Source of the DNA: Terfezia claveryi
Lineage: Eukaryota; Ascomycota; Pezizomycetes; Pezizales; Pezizaceae
Assembly (NCBI GenBank): GCA_015179025.1
Contig: WHUX01000014.1
Location: forward strand, 372,001 to 436,000
Reading direction: 5' to 3'
Length of the DNA stretch: 64,000 nt
Positions 21,791 to 33,240 of this stretch are shown one piece after another. A program made the translations under genes and the position numbers. Under the pieces are notes generated by a model. It saw only the letters and a list, made by a program, of their open reading frames with translations. It was not told the origin of the DNA and did not search any database. Every line of letters starts with the position of its first letter. Position 1 is the first letter of the stretch.

Positions 21791-23382
21791 AGCCATAGAC
21801 AATTGTAAGGTAGGGTCTGGCTGCCAGACATGAATGGTGAGGATGAAAGCAGTGGCGCTTGGCGGAACTTGGCCGGGGCGGCTCGTATGAAATGTATTCC
21901 GTATTCGTCCGGGATATGGCGCAGTAGCTATAACATGTTTAATGATCCAGTTGTAATGTGAATGAGATTATAAACAAAGACCCACCCATGGTAGGCCACA
22001 ACAGACTAGGTATGGAGGCACACTAAAAGTCCTTTCCCCCTGTCCTATTTGGGAGACTTGCATATGTATATATGCACGACTAGACGTACTTGACATATGC
22101 ACAGCGGCTGATACAACATATGTAGCTATCTCCTACCTGACACTCCCCATATCACCCCACTCCATCCTACATCACCCCTTTCCGCATCACCCCTTCACAC
22201 ATTACCCACATTACCCCTGCCCACATCACAGAAAGAATAAACACACAATGCTCTGATCGTGGTAGAAGATTGCTTATATTAAGCCTAATGCTCATCTGTC
22301 TTGCTCACGCCGCAGAAAAGGACAAGTCCAAACCTCGCGCTCGTATTCAGTATTCCGAGAACATCTGCCACATTCCAATCCCATAACCGTTTGCCCACAC
22401 CCCGAAGCCGACCGCAACATCCCATGCTCAACAATTCAATCCTCAACATTCTAAAGGCTTCTTGCCTTTTCTTCGAAGCTAGCTGGCACGGATTACTGCA
22501 TTCAACAATCATCCCCTCCCACACGCCCCTTCCCCCTCCACATCCCCCACTCCAAGCTCAAATCCGGCATCAATAGTGACAGGAAGCGCACCTTATATAC
22601 AGGAGGCCCAGATTTTTTTCCCACTAACACCATTTTGGAGGCTGTTCTATTACCAGAGTTCCTATTTATAACAATATTAATCGGATTAACAATCGCAATT
22701 TAATCAGTTTCTAGAATATGATTTCATGGTGGATAGAAGGAAATTCAAGATCATCAATATTGATGGGAATAACGTAGGTTAGCTAGGCTTTAAACGAGGG
22801 CTTTTGTCAACCAAAGGGTTTCCAAGAAGGGTTCTTTGTGGCAACTAAGTATGACAGCATGGGGTCATACCTGTTACCTGAGTGGGGGATAGTTGTCACA
22901 GACACAGCCCAGAAGCCGTGCAACATCTCAAGTGCTTGAACCTACCGGCTCAAAGTTCGTCCAATCTACCAAAAATCCCGTCAAAGTAGACCCGACATGT
23001 TAAGGAAATTATGATGCTTCAGGATATGACGTATCCTTGTTCACCCTTAAAATAAACCGTTCCGGGGTTCACCAGTAGTAAGGAGGAAGGGACTTGTGTG
23101 GGTGCTGGATCCGTTGAGAGTAGTTGGGAATATGTGGATTTAGCGCTGGAAGGTACCTGTTGAGGTACCGGAGTAGCTCTGGATTGACTAAATCCAGCAG
23201 GTGCGGACCATCTGGGGTGTAGATAGGTTTGGGGGGCAAATGCAAGGTAGGAAGGCCAGGCATTGTGCTTGTCAGTTGGAGTGAGGAAGTTGGGTATGGA
23301 ATGAGTGGGGATTATTTTATGGTGAGAAGCTGGAGCAGCTTGTTCGGTGGAGAACAAAAGCAAAAGATAGGATAGGAAGCTA
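21791..23382. other. Gene-poor sequence; nothing recognised
   Basis: Contains short ACCCC-rich direct repeats around 22135-22225 (CACATTACCCC type). No supported genes. Confidence 0.5.
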
Positions 23383-24169
23383 TATATGTTCTGGTCCGTT
23401 GCAGAATCCAGTAGATTCCGGAATAGACCGGGCAATACCGGAATGGACCGGTCAATACCGGAATGGACAGGATTCCGCAGCGGACCAGTCCATTCCGGAA
23501 TTGATAAAAAAGTTACTACAATGCAACATGCACACCGCGACATCACCAGCACACTACGATATTACCAGCATACCTCGACATTCCCGCTCTTACCATAATG
23601 TCAGTCGCAGAAGATAATGGTGGTATTGATTTGGATCAGTTTCACCCCTTAGGTTGCATACAATAAGTATCTCTGTTGACCTTTGAGAAGTAACTTCTTA
23701 GAATCCAATTCAAGTGTAACACGGCCTACCTAGGTATCGCAAAATTAAAGCATACCTCCGAGACCCAAACTTGAAGGCTCCATCAGGTAATTTACTGGTC
23801 ATTAAGCTGTGATGGAAGGCATAGATGAATATGAGCCGCGCAATGATGCATTGTTTTGTTGCTGGCAAAAATAATGATGGGAAACGAGAGGTTTGGAGCA
23901 TGATGTATTTGATGTTATCGCACATGTTCATGATAGTTTACGGCATGCAGAGGAAAGAACAAGACCTATAGTGAGGGGTAGCGTGGAATTTTCTCGCAGT
24001 GAAGTATGAGGTTTGATTGAACAAGTGAAGTTTTGACCAAGCGGAGGTTTGAGCATTTGTTATGTATGAAATACCTATTAGACTAGGTTTTCACTCAATT
24101 GCTGTCCGGAGTCCACATATATGGCAATCCGGAACGGCCCTGCAATTCCGCAACGGACCAGAACATATA
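23383..24169 (+). mobile_element. TIR element, copy A (TATATGTTCTGGTCCGTTGC ends)
   Basis: Bounded by TATATGTTCTGGTCCGTTGC at the left and its reverse complement, GCAACGGACCAGAACATATA, at the right. Just inside the left end are tandem units of GGAATGGACCG type. The interior encodes MSVAEDNGGIDLDQF and, after mutations, fragments matching copy C (RNDALCF, AGKNNDGKR, FWSMIY). It is about 0.79 kb and non-autonomous or decayed. No clear target-site duplication beyond TA. Confidence 0.75.
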
Positions 24170-24536
24170 AGTACTTAGGCGGTTAACAGGGTGGCACAAC
24201 CCCAGGTGGGTAACGTTGGCAACAGGATGTGACGCACGATAGACATGTCATGATGGATTGCATGGTGATATAGAGGTCTTCGTCCGGCTTCAGATTGCTC
24301 AGCATATGTTGCAATATTCCAATCGGGTTTCTATTATTTTACACCTCCAATAAGGGGCGCCTACTGGGAATACCTTGCTAGAACCCCACCGGTAACCAAG
24401 AGGGGATAATATCCTATGGCCAAGAAATGGATTTTTGCTAGGAAGCAATCGCAGGGGATTCATCTAAAAATCAGCAAATTTACACCGGCAAGGGGAATGG
24501 TGATAAAAGCCGGAATCGTTGCTAAACTAAGTATAT

Positions 24537-25200
24537 TCAGTTCTGTGACCTAATCGGGGAACCAGAAGGTATATCAACATGCATATATGCTGCGAATAAC
24601 CGGCCAATCCATAACAATGTCATCTGATACATATATACTAATGTAACAGAATCAATCTCCATCTTGTTGGAGAGGACCTTACAATGGCGGAACACGAACA
24701 CCTTCACAAGATTATTCTGTAATGTAACCATGAACCAGACGTGTTGTCCCTCACTGCCAGGAATACTATATCTTTGCATCCCTGCGTTAATATATTCTGA
24801 AACTTGCATAGATTACAGGCACGGTCAAAAATCGGATGGGCGCCATTAATGGTCACTTTAATATAAAGGATTCTGCACTGCCGAGGTAGGGTGAGTTGAA
24901 GGCGATCCTCTGCTCCTTGTTCTCTGGGTAGAAAATGAACCTTTCGTGGTATTAATGCCGGATCGCAGTGTATCTGAATTAATGTTGACTTAATAATATA
25001 TTGTAAGATCGTTCCGCTTGATTTTCTGTCCTTGCACATGTTTTCCAGATGGATGGGATCTTTACTCTGCTAGTGATGAATAATCTCGTCACAGACCTTG
25101 CAAGGATTGAAAATACTTTATGACCAACCAAATGGAAACCATTGAGCTCAGAGCCACCTCTTTTAAATGATGGTCTCTTTCCACCATTGAGTACTTCATC
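24537..25200 (-). pseudogene. Possible degraded gene of unknown family
   Basis: Three overlapping minus frames give segments with protein-like composition: DEVLNGGKRPSFKRGGSELNG, IHCDPALIPRKVHFLPREQG, then EYINAGMQRYSIPGSEGQHV and WFMVTLQNNLVKVFVFRHCK. They would have to be joined by introns or frameshifts that I cannot place. It lies in the spacer of the inverted duplication. Low confidence; it may be chance. Confidence 0.25.
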
Positions 25201-25227
25201 TACAAAGACTAGACTAATGATCCATGT

Positions 25228-25310
25228 TAGCCTAGTACCCAGGTTAATATTTTTGTAGCGTTCGTGACCGCGCAACTCTCTCCGGAGACAACAGACTGGT
25301 TACGAGGCTA
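25228..25310 (+). mobile_element. ~83-bp MITE with TAGCCTCGTAC-type terminal repeats
   Basis: Closely matches the element at 52075-52160 through CCCAGGTTAATATTTTTGTA, GTTCGTGACC and GAGACAACAGACTGGTT. Ends are TAGCCTAGTAC and ACGAGGCTA. Flanks GATCCATGT and ACTCCATGT agree at 7 of 9 bases, which fits an aged 9-bp duplication. Confidence 0.8.
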
Positions 25311-25422
25311 ACTCCATGTCGCCTCAGTCTATTAACGAACTGCACAATGTTTCGTTTCATGATTCATAGATACTTCCCTTTATGAAAGGCTTTCTCATTA
25401 GCGTTGCTAGACATGGCCGTAG

Positions 25423-25461
25423 CAAAACAATAGTCTCATGCCAAACCTCTAGTCAAAACAA
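25423..25461 (+). mobile_element. Ultra-short TAGTCT insertion, 23 bp
   Basis: Insert 25431-25453 (TAGTCTCATGCCAAACCTCT plus 3) lies between two perfect 8-bp copies of CAAAACAA (25423-25430 and 25454-25461). Confidence 0.8.
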
Positions 25462-25521
25462 CCCAATGTAATCTTGGCCCAAATATGCTGACTAAGGCCG
25501 GTTGCATGGCCAGACTAAGAT

Positions 25522-25549
25522 AAACACATTAGTCTCATGCCAAACACAT
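25522..25549 (+). mobile_element. Ultra-short TAGTCT insertion, 12 bp
   Basis: Insert TAGTCTCATGCC (25530-25541) lies between perfect 8-bp copies of AAACACAT. The left arm has this target once and without the insert (19957-19964, reverse complement), giving a second filled/empty pair. Confidence 0.85.
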
Positions 25550-25646
25550 ATATACTGCCACCTCCCCAACGTTGTAGTCTCATACTAGTTCGACGTTCCC
25601 AAGTAAAGATTCGAAAATTCAGATCCCAATTAATACTATTTTAGAT

Positions 25647-26162
25647 ATGCCTACCCGAAGAGAAAGACTGAGGACAGCGGAAATCAACCCCGACAACATC
25701 CGATGGGCATACGTGATTCCACCGAGCACAAGTGGGCCGCAGCCGGTCTTACGTCGCATGCCTCGCTTCATTCGTGAACATCACGTGCTATCGGATGAGG
25801 TCCTAGAGGAAAAAGCCGTAGAATGTAAGGAGAAAGCCCCAACCGACTCAAAAGACCCTGGGGAGGAAAACCTTTCTGCTCCGCAGATACCTCGCACAGA
25901 GTTGACAAGGAGCCAAATTCTCCAGCTCCTTGCTAGAATTCGTGAATTGCGGAGCCGCATTAACCTTGAGCATCAGCCAGACAACAACCTCCGTCCTAAC
26001 GTAGGGGTATCGGCCGCAACATCGACGGGGTTGGAACAGATGCATGTCAGTACTGAAGAGTACGATTGGCTGGCATATATGGAGCTGCTCGGACCGGATG
26101 AGGATGAGGTGAGCTTCACAGAGAGTTCAGAGAATACTACGGATGCTATGAGCAGTGCATGA
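25647..26162 (+). CDS. Hypothetical protein, 171 residues, duplicated in inverted copy
   Basis: Intact open frame from ATG 25647, just downstream of TTTTAGATATG. The N-terminus is basic (MPTRRERLRTAEI) and the middle is rich in Glu/Lys/Pro. A helical segment TELTRSQILQLLARIRELRSR follows, and the C-terminus is acidic and Ser/Thr-rich (PDEDEVSFTESSENTTDAM). Family not recognised. The duplicate at 19318-19870 is frameshifted. Differences between the copies include small in-frame deletions and a wholly different C-terminal 35 residues after the arm breakpoint, so this copy may be a chimera made when the arms formed. Confidence 0.5.
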   Translation: MPTRRERLRTAEINPDNIRWAYVIPPSTSGPQPVLRRMPRFIREHHVLSDEVLEEKAVECKEKAPTDSKDPGEENLSAPQIPRTELTRSQILQLLARIRELRSRINLEHQPDNNLRPNVGVSAATSTGLEQMHVSTEEYDWLAYMELLGPDEDEVSFTESSENTTDAMSSA

Positions 26163-26689
26163 ATGCCACATGAGGGGCCGTAATTCTAACTGGAATTACT
26201 TTTAACTGGAATATGCCTGCTTGCGTAACGGAATTTTTTGTTTGTATTTGGTTTCAACGCCTCTTCCCCTATTAAGCTGAGAATGAAAATCGTACTTCCT
26301 TACAAGGTATATCACAGGTATTTAATGCACTTCTGTAGAGTAGGTAATTCCAACTGCCATGTCAATAGTCTCGAATCGAAAAAAGAATCAATGGTAATTG
26401 TCCGCAAGTCAAAGTGAGATTTAGGCATTAGAGTGAAGACCCTAACATGGTTGGCTTAGCTGATTGAATTAAGTACAGTATGCATCCTTATAGTCTAGCT
26501 TGCATACTATTCTAATTAGTTTAGAGTACAGCTAAACAAGTTTTAGGGACATTTTTGGGACGCTACATTTGGATATCTTTATGCTATGATAGAAGGTCGA
26601 ATACTATGTGAAGATATTGGAAGAGTCTCTATCACAGATAAAAGCAGATAAGGATGCTGCCGGAATTTTCAATCCCGTCTTTTAATTTT

Positions 26690-26890
26690 ATTGAGTATGT
26701 CTAGCGTCACCTTAAGAGGGTTTTGCATCAAAAGTTCCCTAAATTTGCTTCCTTTCCTGGTGGACCAGCAGCTATTAAAAAGAGAATAGCTGAATGTTTG
26801 GAAGAAACATGGACAGAGCTTCCTACTAGCTTGCTAGACTCTCTTACTAGATTATACCTCCCCAGGTTGCTATGGTTATTAAATCTGAAC
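26690..26890 (+). pseudogene. Tc1/mariner transposase C-terminal fragment
   Basis: The frame reads FASFPGGPAAIKKRIAECLE and ETWTELPTSLLDSLTR, then, after a shift, VAMVIKSEQ. This resembles the end of Tc1/mariner transposases (a KKRI..LEETWxELP..L..SMPRRVxAVIKAxG pattern). The rest of the gene is absent. Confidence 0.6.
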
Positions 26891-27427
26891 AATAGCATAC
26901 TAAATATTCATGAGTTTTTCATCTTGTACGTTGACATTTTCTGGAAATGTAGATAGCCGATCTTTGCATAAAAAAGGGGGTTCGCAGTAACTTTCCCAAC
27001 TCAGTACTTAATATATATATGCATATAGTCTTTAAACCCCGAGGCCATGCAGCCTAAAGGATGCTATTGAGCACCCAGGCATTCATCCCCCAAATACTTC
27101 CAATTTAATGCTCAATCGGCTTCACCGCACACTCCACTTCTGTCGTCCCTTGAAGAAATCAAAAATTGAAATAACTTTTGTTCAATTATCGTTTATTACT
27201 TTATTAACTCTTTTTCTTTCGCCATACTATGCGTATACCAATACCCCCCCAAATCTGCATAGATCTTGAAAATTTGAATACCCGTTCGCCTGGCTTCCTC
27301 TTCTGCACCAGCTCGAGCTGTATGGTAAGAAAAGAGAGAAGTCAACGCGTTTGGGCATGGTGTCTATTCCAGTGCGCTTTAAACTTATTGATTAAGTTCT
27401 AATTCAGGGTTTTATGGAGGACTTCGG

Positions 27428-27623
27428 GGTTGCCTGTGATCTGCTTCTCGGAGGTGAACCCTTTCCTTGGGGAGTAGGTGACAGGTATGAGAGGAGTTGT
27501 GTTGGACTCGGTAAAACACTCGAAGATGTAAAGCGGGGGGAAGCGGAGAGGCAGGGATGGGCCGAAGCGGGAGAAGAGAGTAGGCTGGTGATTGATAGAA
27601 TAGTAATGAAATTTTGGAAGAAG
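27428..27623 (+). repeat. Dispersed repeat, second copy at 41111-41280
   Basis: Shares GTTGCCT, TGCTTCTCGGAGGTGA, GTGTTGGACTCGGTAAAA-like and GATAGAATAGTAATGAAATT blocks with 41111-41280. The open frame across it (27414-27833) is therefore probably repeat-derived and not a host gene. Confidence 0.65.
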
Positions 27624-28108
27624 GCAACAACACTTACCGTACTACTTAATCACCTGCAGGTAGCACATCTTCGCACGCAGCTGATACGCATCACATTTTT
27701 CCAAGGCAAGACCCAAATAGTTGGCATTGCCGAGTATTATATTACATACGGATTATACTTGATTGAATCTTGCGGTCAAAAACTAGACTTCAGTCCTATA
27801 ACACCCTCCACTGGTGCCACATTCGCTGAGTAGATGATTGAAAGAGTGCAGCAAGCCGAACTTGTATATAATTCATAGAGTTTTCTCGGTAACAAGTTGT
27901 TCGTTGCCCACTCTACATACATAGCTTATGACGCTAAATCCACCATAGTATAAGCCAGTTCTGGTTCATTGCAGCGCCGGACACCAAATTGGACGCTCGA
28001 TTCGCGATAGTAGTTCAGTGCATTGCTGAGCTAAATTTCCGTGCTACATGAAAGAACACTATAGTAAACTCCCATTACAAACATATCGTCAGGACGGATA
28101 TTGATTGA

Positions 28109-28865
28109 TATGTTCTGGTCTGTTGCGGAATGGTACATATATGTGTACTCTGGGCAACGCATAAAGGCAAATCGAGTAAAATTCTAGTCTATTATCTTAT
28201 ACATAACAAAAGCTCAAACCTCCGCTTGCTCAAACATCTACTTGTGCAATCAAACCTCATACTTCACTACGAGAAATTTCATGATTTCTCGCATTAATAG
28301 TACTCTAGGTCTTGTTCTTTCCTACATACAGTAAAGTATTATGAACATATGCGATAACATCAAACCCACTCGTTTCCCATCAGTATTTTCGCCAGAATAA
28401 AATATAGTGCATCATTGCGCAGCTCATGCCTTCCATCGCAGCTTAATTGCTGGCAAATCACATTCAAGTTTGGGTCTCGAAAGTGAATTTTGCGATACCT
28501 AGGTAGTCCTTGTTAGTTACCATGTAGCTTGAATTGGATTTTTAAGGAATTACTTCCCAAAGGCCAACACAGATTTACTACTTATTGTATGCGAATACTC
28601 TCAGAAATGCTTCAATTGCACTTTGAGATGGAGCGGAACCTTCGGCGGTGAAACTGATCCAAATCAATACCACCATTATCTTCTGCAATTGAATGTCAGG
28701 GGATGCTGGTAATACGTAGTGTGCTGGTGATGTCGCGGTGAGCAAAGTATGTTGCGTTGAAGTGTATTTTGTATTTGTGTTGCATTGAAGAAAATGTTTA
28801 CGGACTAAAAATTTCAATTCGGTAATGGACTGGTCTGTTGCGGATAAACGGACCGGAACATATAT
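28109..28865 (-). mobile_element. TIR element, copy B
   Basis: Reverse-orientation copy of the 23383-24169 family. The left edge TATGTTCTGGTCTGTTGCGG is at 28109 and the right edge CGGACCGGAACATATA ends at 28865. Inside, in reverse, are GCAGAAGATAATGGTGGTAT and later AATGATGCACTATATTTTAT-like pieces shared with copies A and C. A frame ending PSQSAIEAFLRVFAYNK suggests a longer ancestral coding region. Decayed. Confidence 0.75.
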
Positions 28866-29238
28866 ACTTCTTACAACCGATATTGCTTATATTGAGAGAG
28901 CGAAGGGAATCATAAGTTATATATAGTACAAAGGAAGACAGTGCTTACCAGCCTAAAAAGCTTAAGACTCCTAGAATTAAATAAACTGAGGACTCAAAGG
29001 CGGCAGATAAATACTAGGTTGCTGCATTCAGGTTTCATGAGTGACTGCTATCGCTGATGAGAAGAGTTGAGGTCAGTTGTTACTTTTGGCTTTCCGTTCC
29101 AACCAGAATAAGCTTACCGAATTAGGCAGTATCTGCCCAATTAGTCTGGCTTTTTTACCAAATATGGCCTAGTTGCCCCTGTAACAAAGGACGCAAACCA
29201 TTCTAGAAGGAAAATATGCCATATTTTGTATGGGAGGC

Positions 29239-29271
29239 CCCTATAGGATGCCCGCCAGACTACCCTATAGG
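29239..29271 (-). mobile_element. Ultra-short TAGTCTGG insertion, 15 bp
   Basis: Insert ATGCCCGCCAGACTA (29248-29262; TAGTCTGGCGGGCAT on the other strand) between perfect 9-bp CCCTATAGG repeats. Confidence 0.85.
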
Positions 29272-31241
29272 TTGATCTAAATTCGAGTAAGCTTGCAAAT
29301 GGAGTCACTGTAGAGGTCGCGATTAGTGCGAGACCATTGCTTCTATGAGTAGGGACAACAGTCAAAGAGCGCTGGGTATGACAGACACATCTAACCACCG
29401 TTTATATTAAGCACTAGTACCAGTCATTCTCCGATATTCAGATCATTAGCATCTTATGTCTTATTACCAGAGTAATCATGCGTCCTTTTACCTGCTCTAT
29501 CATCCCTTAAATCTATCAAACCGAAGGATGTGGGGTCAAGCTCTATGGTGTTCGGACCTTAGCCTAGTGTACCAAGGTGCCAAAAAAATACCGAGCATCC
29601 CGCTTGCCAGCGCTGCGTTTGAACTGCTACCGGGGAAGCGATCGGCTGACATCATTCGCTTTGCACCTGCCTGCGTGATTGCCCTACATTTTGACAGCCA
29701 TCTCCGATCCTTTTCCTTGACCACAAGTTTCTTGGTATTTAGATTCCGATTCCGATTCCGATTCGCAGAGTCTTCATTAATATTTTCCCGATAGCATTTG
29801 GTCTGGCACTATCATTAGGGGACTTTTGTCTTGGATTATCTTTAATACCCATTAAAACTAGGATCCTGTAACCTAGGGATTGAGTTTTCGAGACTCTTCA
29901 GGTAGAATTTTGGTCGATTAGGTAACTTCGTTTAAATTAAATCTCAAGTCCTTTATCCGCAATTGGCTAGCCTGCGGGATAGCCTCACCTATGTACAGTA
30001 CCCCGGTGAAAGGATTTGTGACTCGGCGTAATATGCAATGGCATCTAATTCAGGCATAAAAGCATAAATTATAGAATGTCACTTGTTATGGCAGTTCAAT
30101 TAATGGCAATGGAATATTAGAGCTGTGGTGTGCATGTGGTTATGACAAGCCCACTGTGGGTCCTTTGCACATCTAGAGTCGACCTTTGTATGTATGAATT
30201 TACATGTATTCAGATCTGCTTACAACTTAGCGAGTGGGTACTGTTCTTCTACCGTCAAATCACAACAATTGAGGATGACAACAATGCATCCGAAGCCTAT
30301 TATGATATATCTCGCAAAGTGTCCTCTCTAGCTTCGTCCATGGAGGCACAGGGCGCCGCACAGGCTTTTTAGTATCCTAGGGATAACCCAAAAACTGAGT
30401 TAAAGTCGATCATGCACCTTGAGACCTGCAGAGAAATGTTTCACTAACGGAGGTTGCAACTGAAATCTCCGCTGAACACTGGTATGTTAGCACCAGGTCA
30501 GTTTGGAGGAGGTTCCAGTCGCAAGAGCCATGGAAGTACATAGACACTTTCCCAGTTTTAGGTGGTGTACAAGCAATAACGCTGTAGCTACTCGATATCC
30601 GGTGAGTATATACAAACTATAAAATGCTATAAATCAAACTAGAAATTTTTCCATTCAGAGTGCAATTAAAGAGGAAGAGCTTTGGGTGTAGCTAATTCAT
30701 GGTGTTGATAGTTTTTATTATCTTCATAAAGTTGACATGTTTTCTTGTTCAAATGTTCCTCCTCAACACTTCCCCCCTTCGCAGTTAAGTGCTTGTACTT
30801 GTACGACATTGTGTTGTGCTTGAATATACAAATTTAGGTAGAACCTCAAGATCTCGGGCTTAAGTAACACCCCCACTAATATGCCAACGTGGCTGCTCGC
30901 CTAGCTGGTGGGTTGTCTCACTACTGCTATGTCTCATACCCTGGAACTGCATATTATGTAAGGGGAGTCACAGTAGCTTTCTCCCACGCACTGTACATCC
31001 TAATATCTGTCTTTCTGAGGGGTACGTGGTAACTGTGGGGACATGGGCCTCCAAATTGCTCTGTTCAGCACAGACTTGGTTTCTATTCATAAAGATTACT
31101 GATGGGTATTATTTTCATGCTTTCTGGACTGTTTTAAAAATTACAAGTTGATTTGTGAGAGTGAACTTATATTACCAAATTGAAGACGAGAAGCGAAGGT
31201 TGAGTAAATGACTGATCATTTTGACTACTAGACATCTCAAA
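29272..31241. other. Gene-poor sequence
   Basis: No supported gene. Contains a short TTCCGA hexamer run near 29744-29764. The open frame at 29456-29794 has no recognisable features and includes that run. Confidence 0.5.
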
Positions 31242-33240
31242 TACCGCATCCACTGGTGAGCAAGACTCCATGTAAGTTTAGAGACAGAGGTCGAGCTTAT
31301 GCAGTAAGTGACGCTACAACGGTCCATTTTTTGGGGAAAAGTGCACAAGGTATCCGAGCGCAAAAATAGCGTGGATGATGATACCGTGCAAACTGATCTC
31401 CAAGACTCCATTTTTTTGGAAAATGTACAGCACACAGGTATCTGAGCGCAAAAATATATAGATAATACCACGTAAAGTGAGCTATAATAGTCCCGTTTTT
31501 TGAAAAGTAATTGTTATTATATCTGCTCTCTAATAACAATGTCTTCAATGAAAGTTAGAGTTCGACCGGGCCCCAGAGCAAAATCAACAGCCTTACAGCC
31601 ATGCAGTCTTACCTCATTAAAGGTACGGAAGCCCAGAGATGAAGCAGAGAATGTGGCCTCGGAATGGGTAGATGAGGATGTGTCGGAGGTTTCTAAAAAA
31701 ACAAAAAAGACACGGAAGTCTTGGACCAGAGAGTTTAAGCTGCGTGCTATCACTATGGTTCATAGTAGTCGTGTGAATAAAGGGAATGGATGCAAGGGAT
31801 ATGGAACAAGATGTAAGTAGCGGTTGTAAATATCCTAGTAAATATATAGCTAACGGTTGTAGGGGTATCAGAGCAATTAGGTATTGAAAGAGCCATGCTA
31901 TAATGATGGATAAGGAAGGAAGATGAAATTGTCATATCACAGAAGGGATCAAGAATGGTAGAAAGGGCACGAGTTGGACAATGGCCTCAAATGGAACAAG
32001 TACTGCATACGAAATTTCTAGTAATACGTGCTCTAGGAAAGCCAGTAGGACAGCGATGGTTTATACGGGAGGGAAAAAAAATCTTTCAACAGCTTTATCC
32101 TGAACAGGTGGATCGTAATGAGCAGGATAAAGTGACATATCAGCGTCAGTTTTCTGTAGGATGGTTTAATAGGTTTAGAGAGCGATGGAATATTTCCTGG
32201 CGGATTAAAACGAAAGTAGCTCAAAAGACACCAGTGGAGAAGATACCGGCAGTTCAGAGCTTTTTACAGGAAATACAGTGGAAATCACAACCTATCAACT
32301 CAGACTCATCAACCTCCTCTTGCTTTCAACCATGTTATATTTACAATATGGATCAAACCCCACTTCCTTTTGAGTTTCTTCAAACTCGTACCTATGATAC
32401 AAAAGGTACAACTACAGTTCTGATTCACTCTGAACATGTTTCATGAACAAAACGACAAGCAACATTAATGCTTACGGCATGTTCTAATGGATATTTACGA
32501 TGCAAGCCAATCCTGATCTTTTATGGACATGCAACTAAAGAAAGTGCAGCACATTGAACTGAACGAACAAAGTACAGTTCAGAAGTACATACGTACTTTA
32601 ATCCTACTGCTTATAGTAATGAAAGTGTTACATTAGGTTAGGTTGGCTAAAGCATGATATATACGGGATTCCAAAGACTTCGACTGGAATATATCTTCCT
32701 CAGCCTGAACGGTTGGTTGTGTTAGATATTTTTAGTGGACAAAAGTCTAAAGCAGTCTTTGATATCCTAGAAGAAACATTGGCAAATGAGGATAAAGATA
32801 CTAGCATTGGACATCGCCGAATTGCAATTACACATGCAGTGGCAGCCGCCTGGTTATGGCTTCATGAACACAAGCAGGATACAATTATCAAGGCTTTTAA
32901 GCAGACTGGTATTTCCCTTTGTCCAACTGGTAATGAGGACCATCAACTGCATGTACGAGGGCTACCTAATCTTGTGGTGGGGCCATGGGAAAAAGAGTTG
33001 GATTCTGATGAAGAGGTTGAATATGTTGTTTTGGCTGAGGATGTGGTGGTTGAAACCGATGTAAATCCTTAGCGTTATAGTTTTTTTTTAAAAAAAATGG
33101 AGTCTTGGAGATCAGTTTGCACGGTATCATCCACGCTATTTTTGCGCTCGGATACCTTGTGCACTTTTCCTCACTTACTGCATAAGCTCGACCTCTGTCT
33201 CTAAACTTACATGGAGTCTTGCTCACCAATGGATGCGGTA
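31242..33240 (+). mobile_element. 2.0 kb pogo-type DNA transposon with long TIRs
   Basis: TA target duplications (31242-31243 and 33239-33240) enclose 31244-33238. The ends CCGCATCCACTGGTGAGCAA and its near-perfect reverse complement begin TIRs of about 175 bp (31244-31418) and 150 bp (33090-33238). They differ mainly by one ~25-bp block present only on the left. TIR similarity is very high, so insertion is recent, yet the transposase is broken. The left end also has a second, diverged copy of the GAGCGCAAAAATA subrepeat. Confidence 0.9.
31539..33072 (+). pseudogene. Pogo/CENP-B-type DDE transposase, inactivated
   Basis: Starts MSSMKVRVRPGPRAK; an intron 31813-31862 (GTAAGT, CTAAC, GTAG) joins to VSEQLGIERAML. 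A CENP-B/Tc5-like HTH segment (FSVGWFNRFRERWNISWRIK) and the first catalytic strand YNMDQTPLPFEF follow, then KRQATLMLTACSNGYLRCKP, VLDIFSGQKSKAV (second Asp) and RIAITHAVAAAWLWL. Stops fall at 31896-31901 (TAATGA where an Arg-Arg-Trp context suggests CGA CGA), at 32444 (TGA for a likely Trp) and twice near 32550-32660 with a frameshift. The C/G to T/A pattern is RIP-like. Not functional as read. Confidence 0.85.

Larger units (their letters stand above)
25275..26065 (-). repeat. Right arm of the inverted duplication
   Basis: Reverse complement of 19448-20370. It lacks the 46-bp element found in the left arm and instead carries two other small insertions (25431-25453 and 25530-25541). Similarity ends at GAAGAGTACGA inside the coding region, where the two gene copies take different 3' ends. 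Confidence 0.85.

Noticed and set aside
23019..23552. 177-codon minus-strand open frame
   Set aside because: It crosses the left boundary of TIR element copy A and is partly made of its GGAATGGACCG repeats.
29142..29190. Another TAGTCTGGC motif
   Set aside because: No flanking direct repeat could be found.
29456..29794. 112-codon open frame
   Set aside because: Contains a hexamer microsatellite and no domain-like pattern; start and context are weak.
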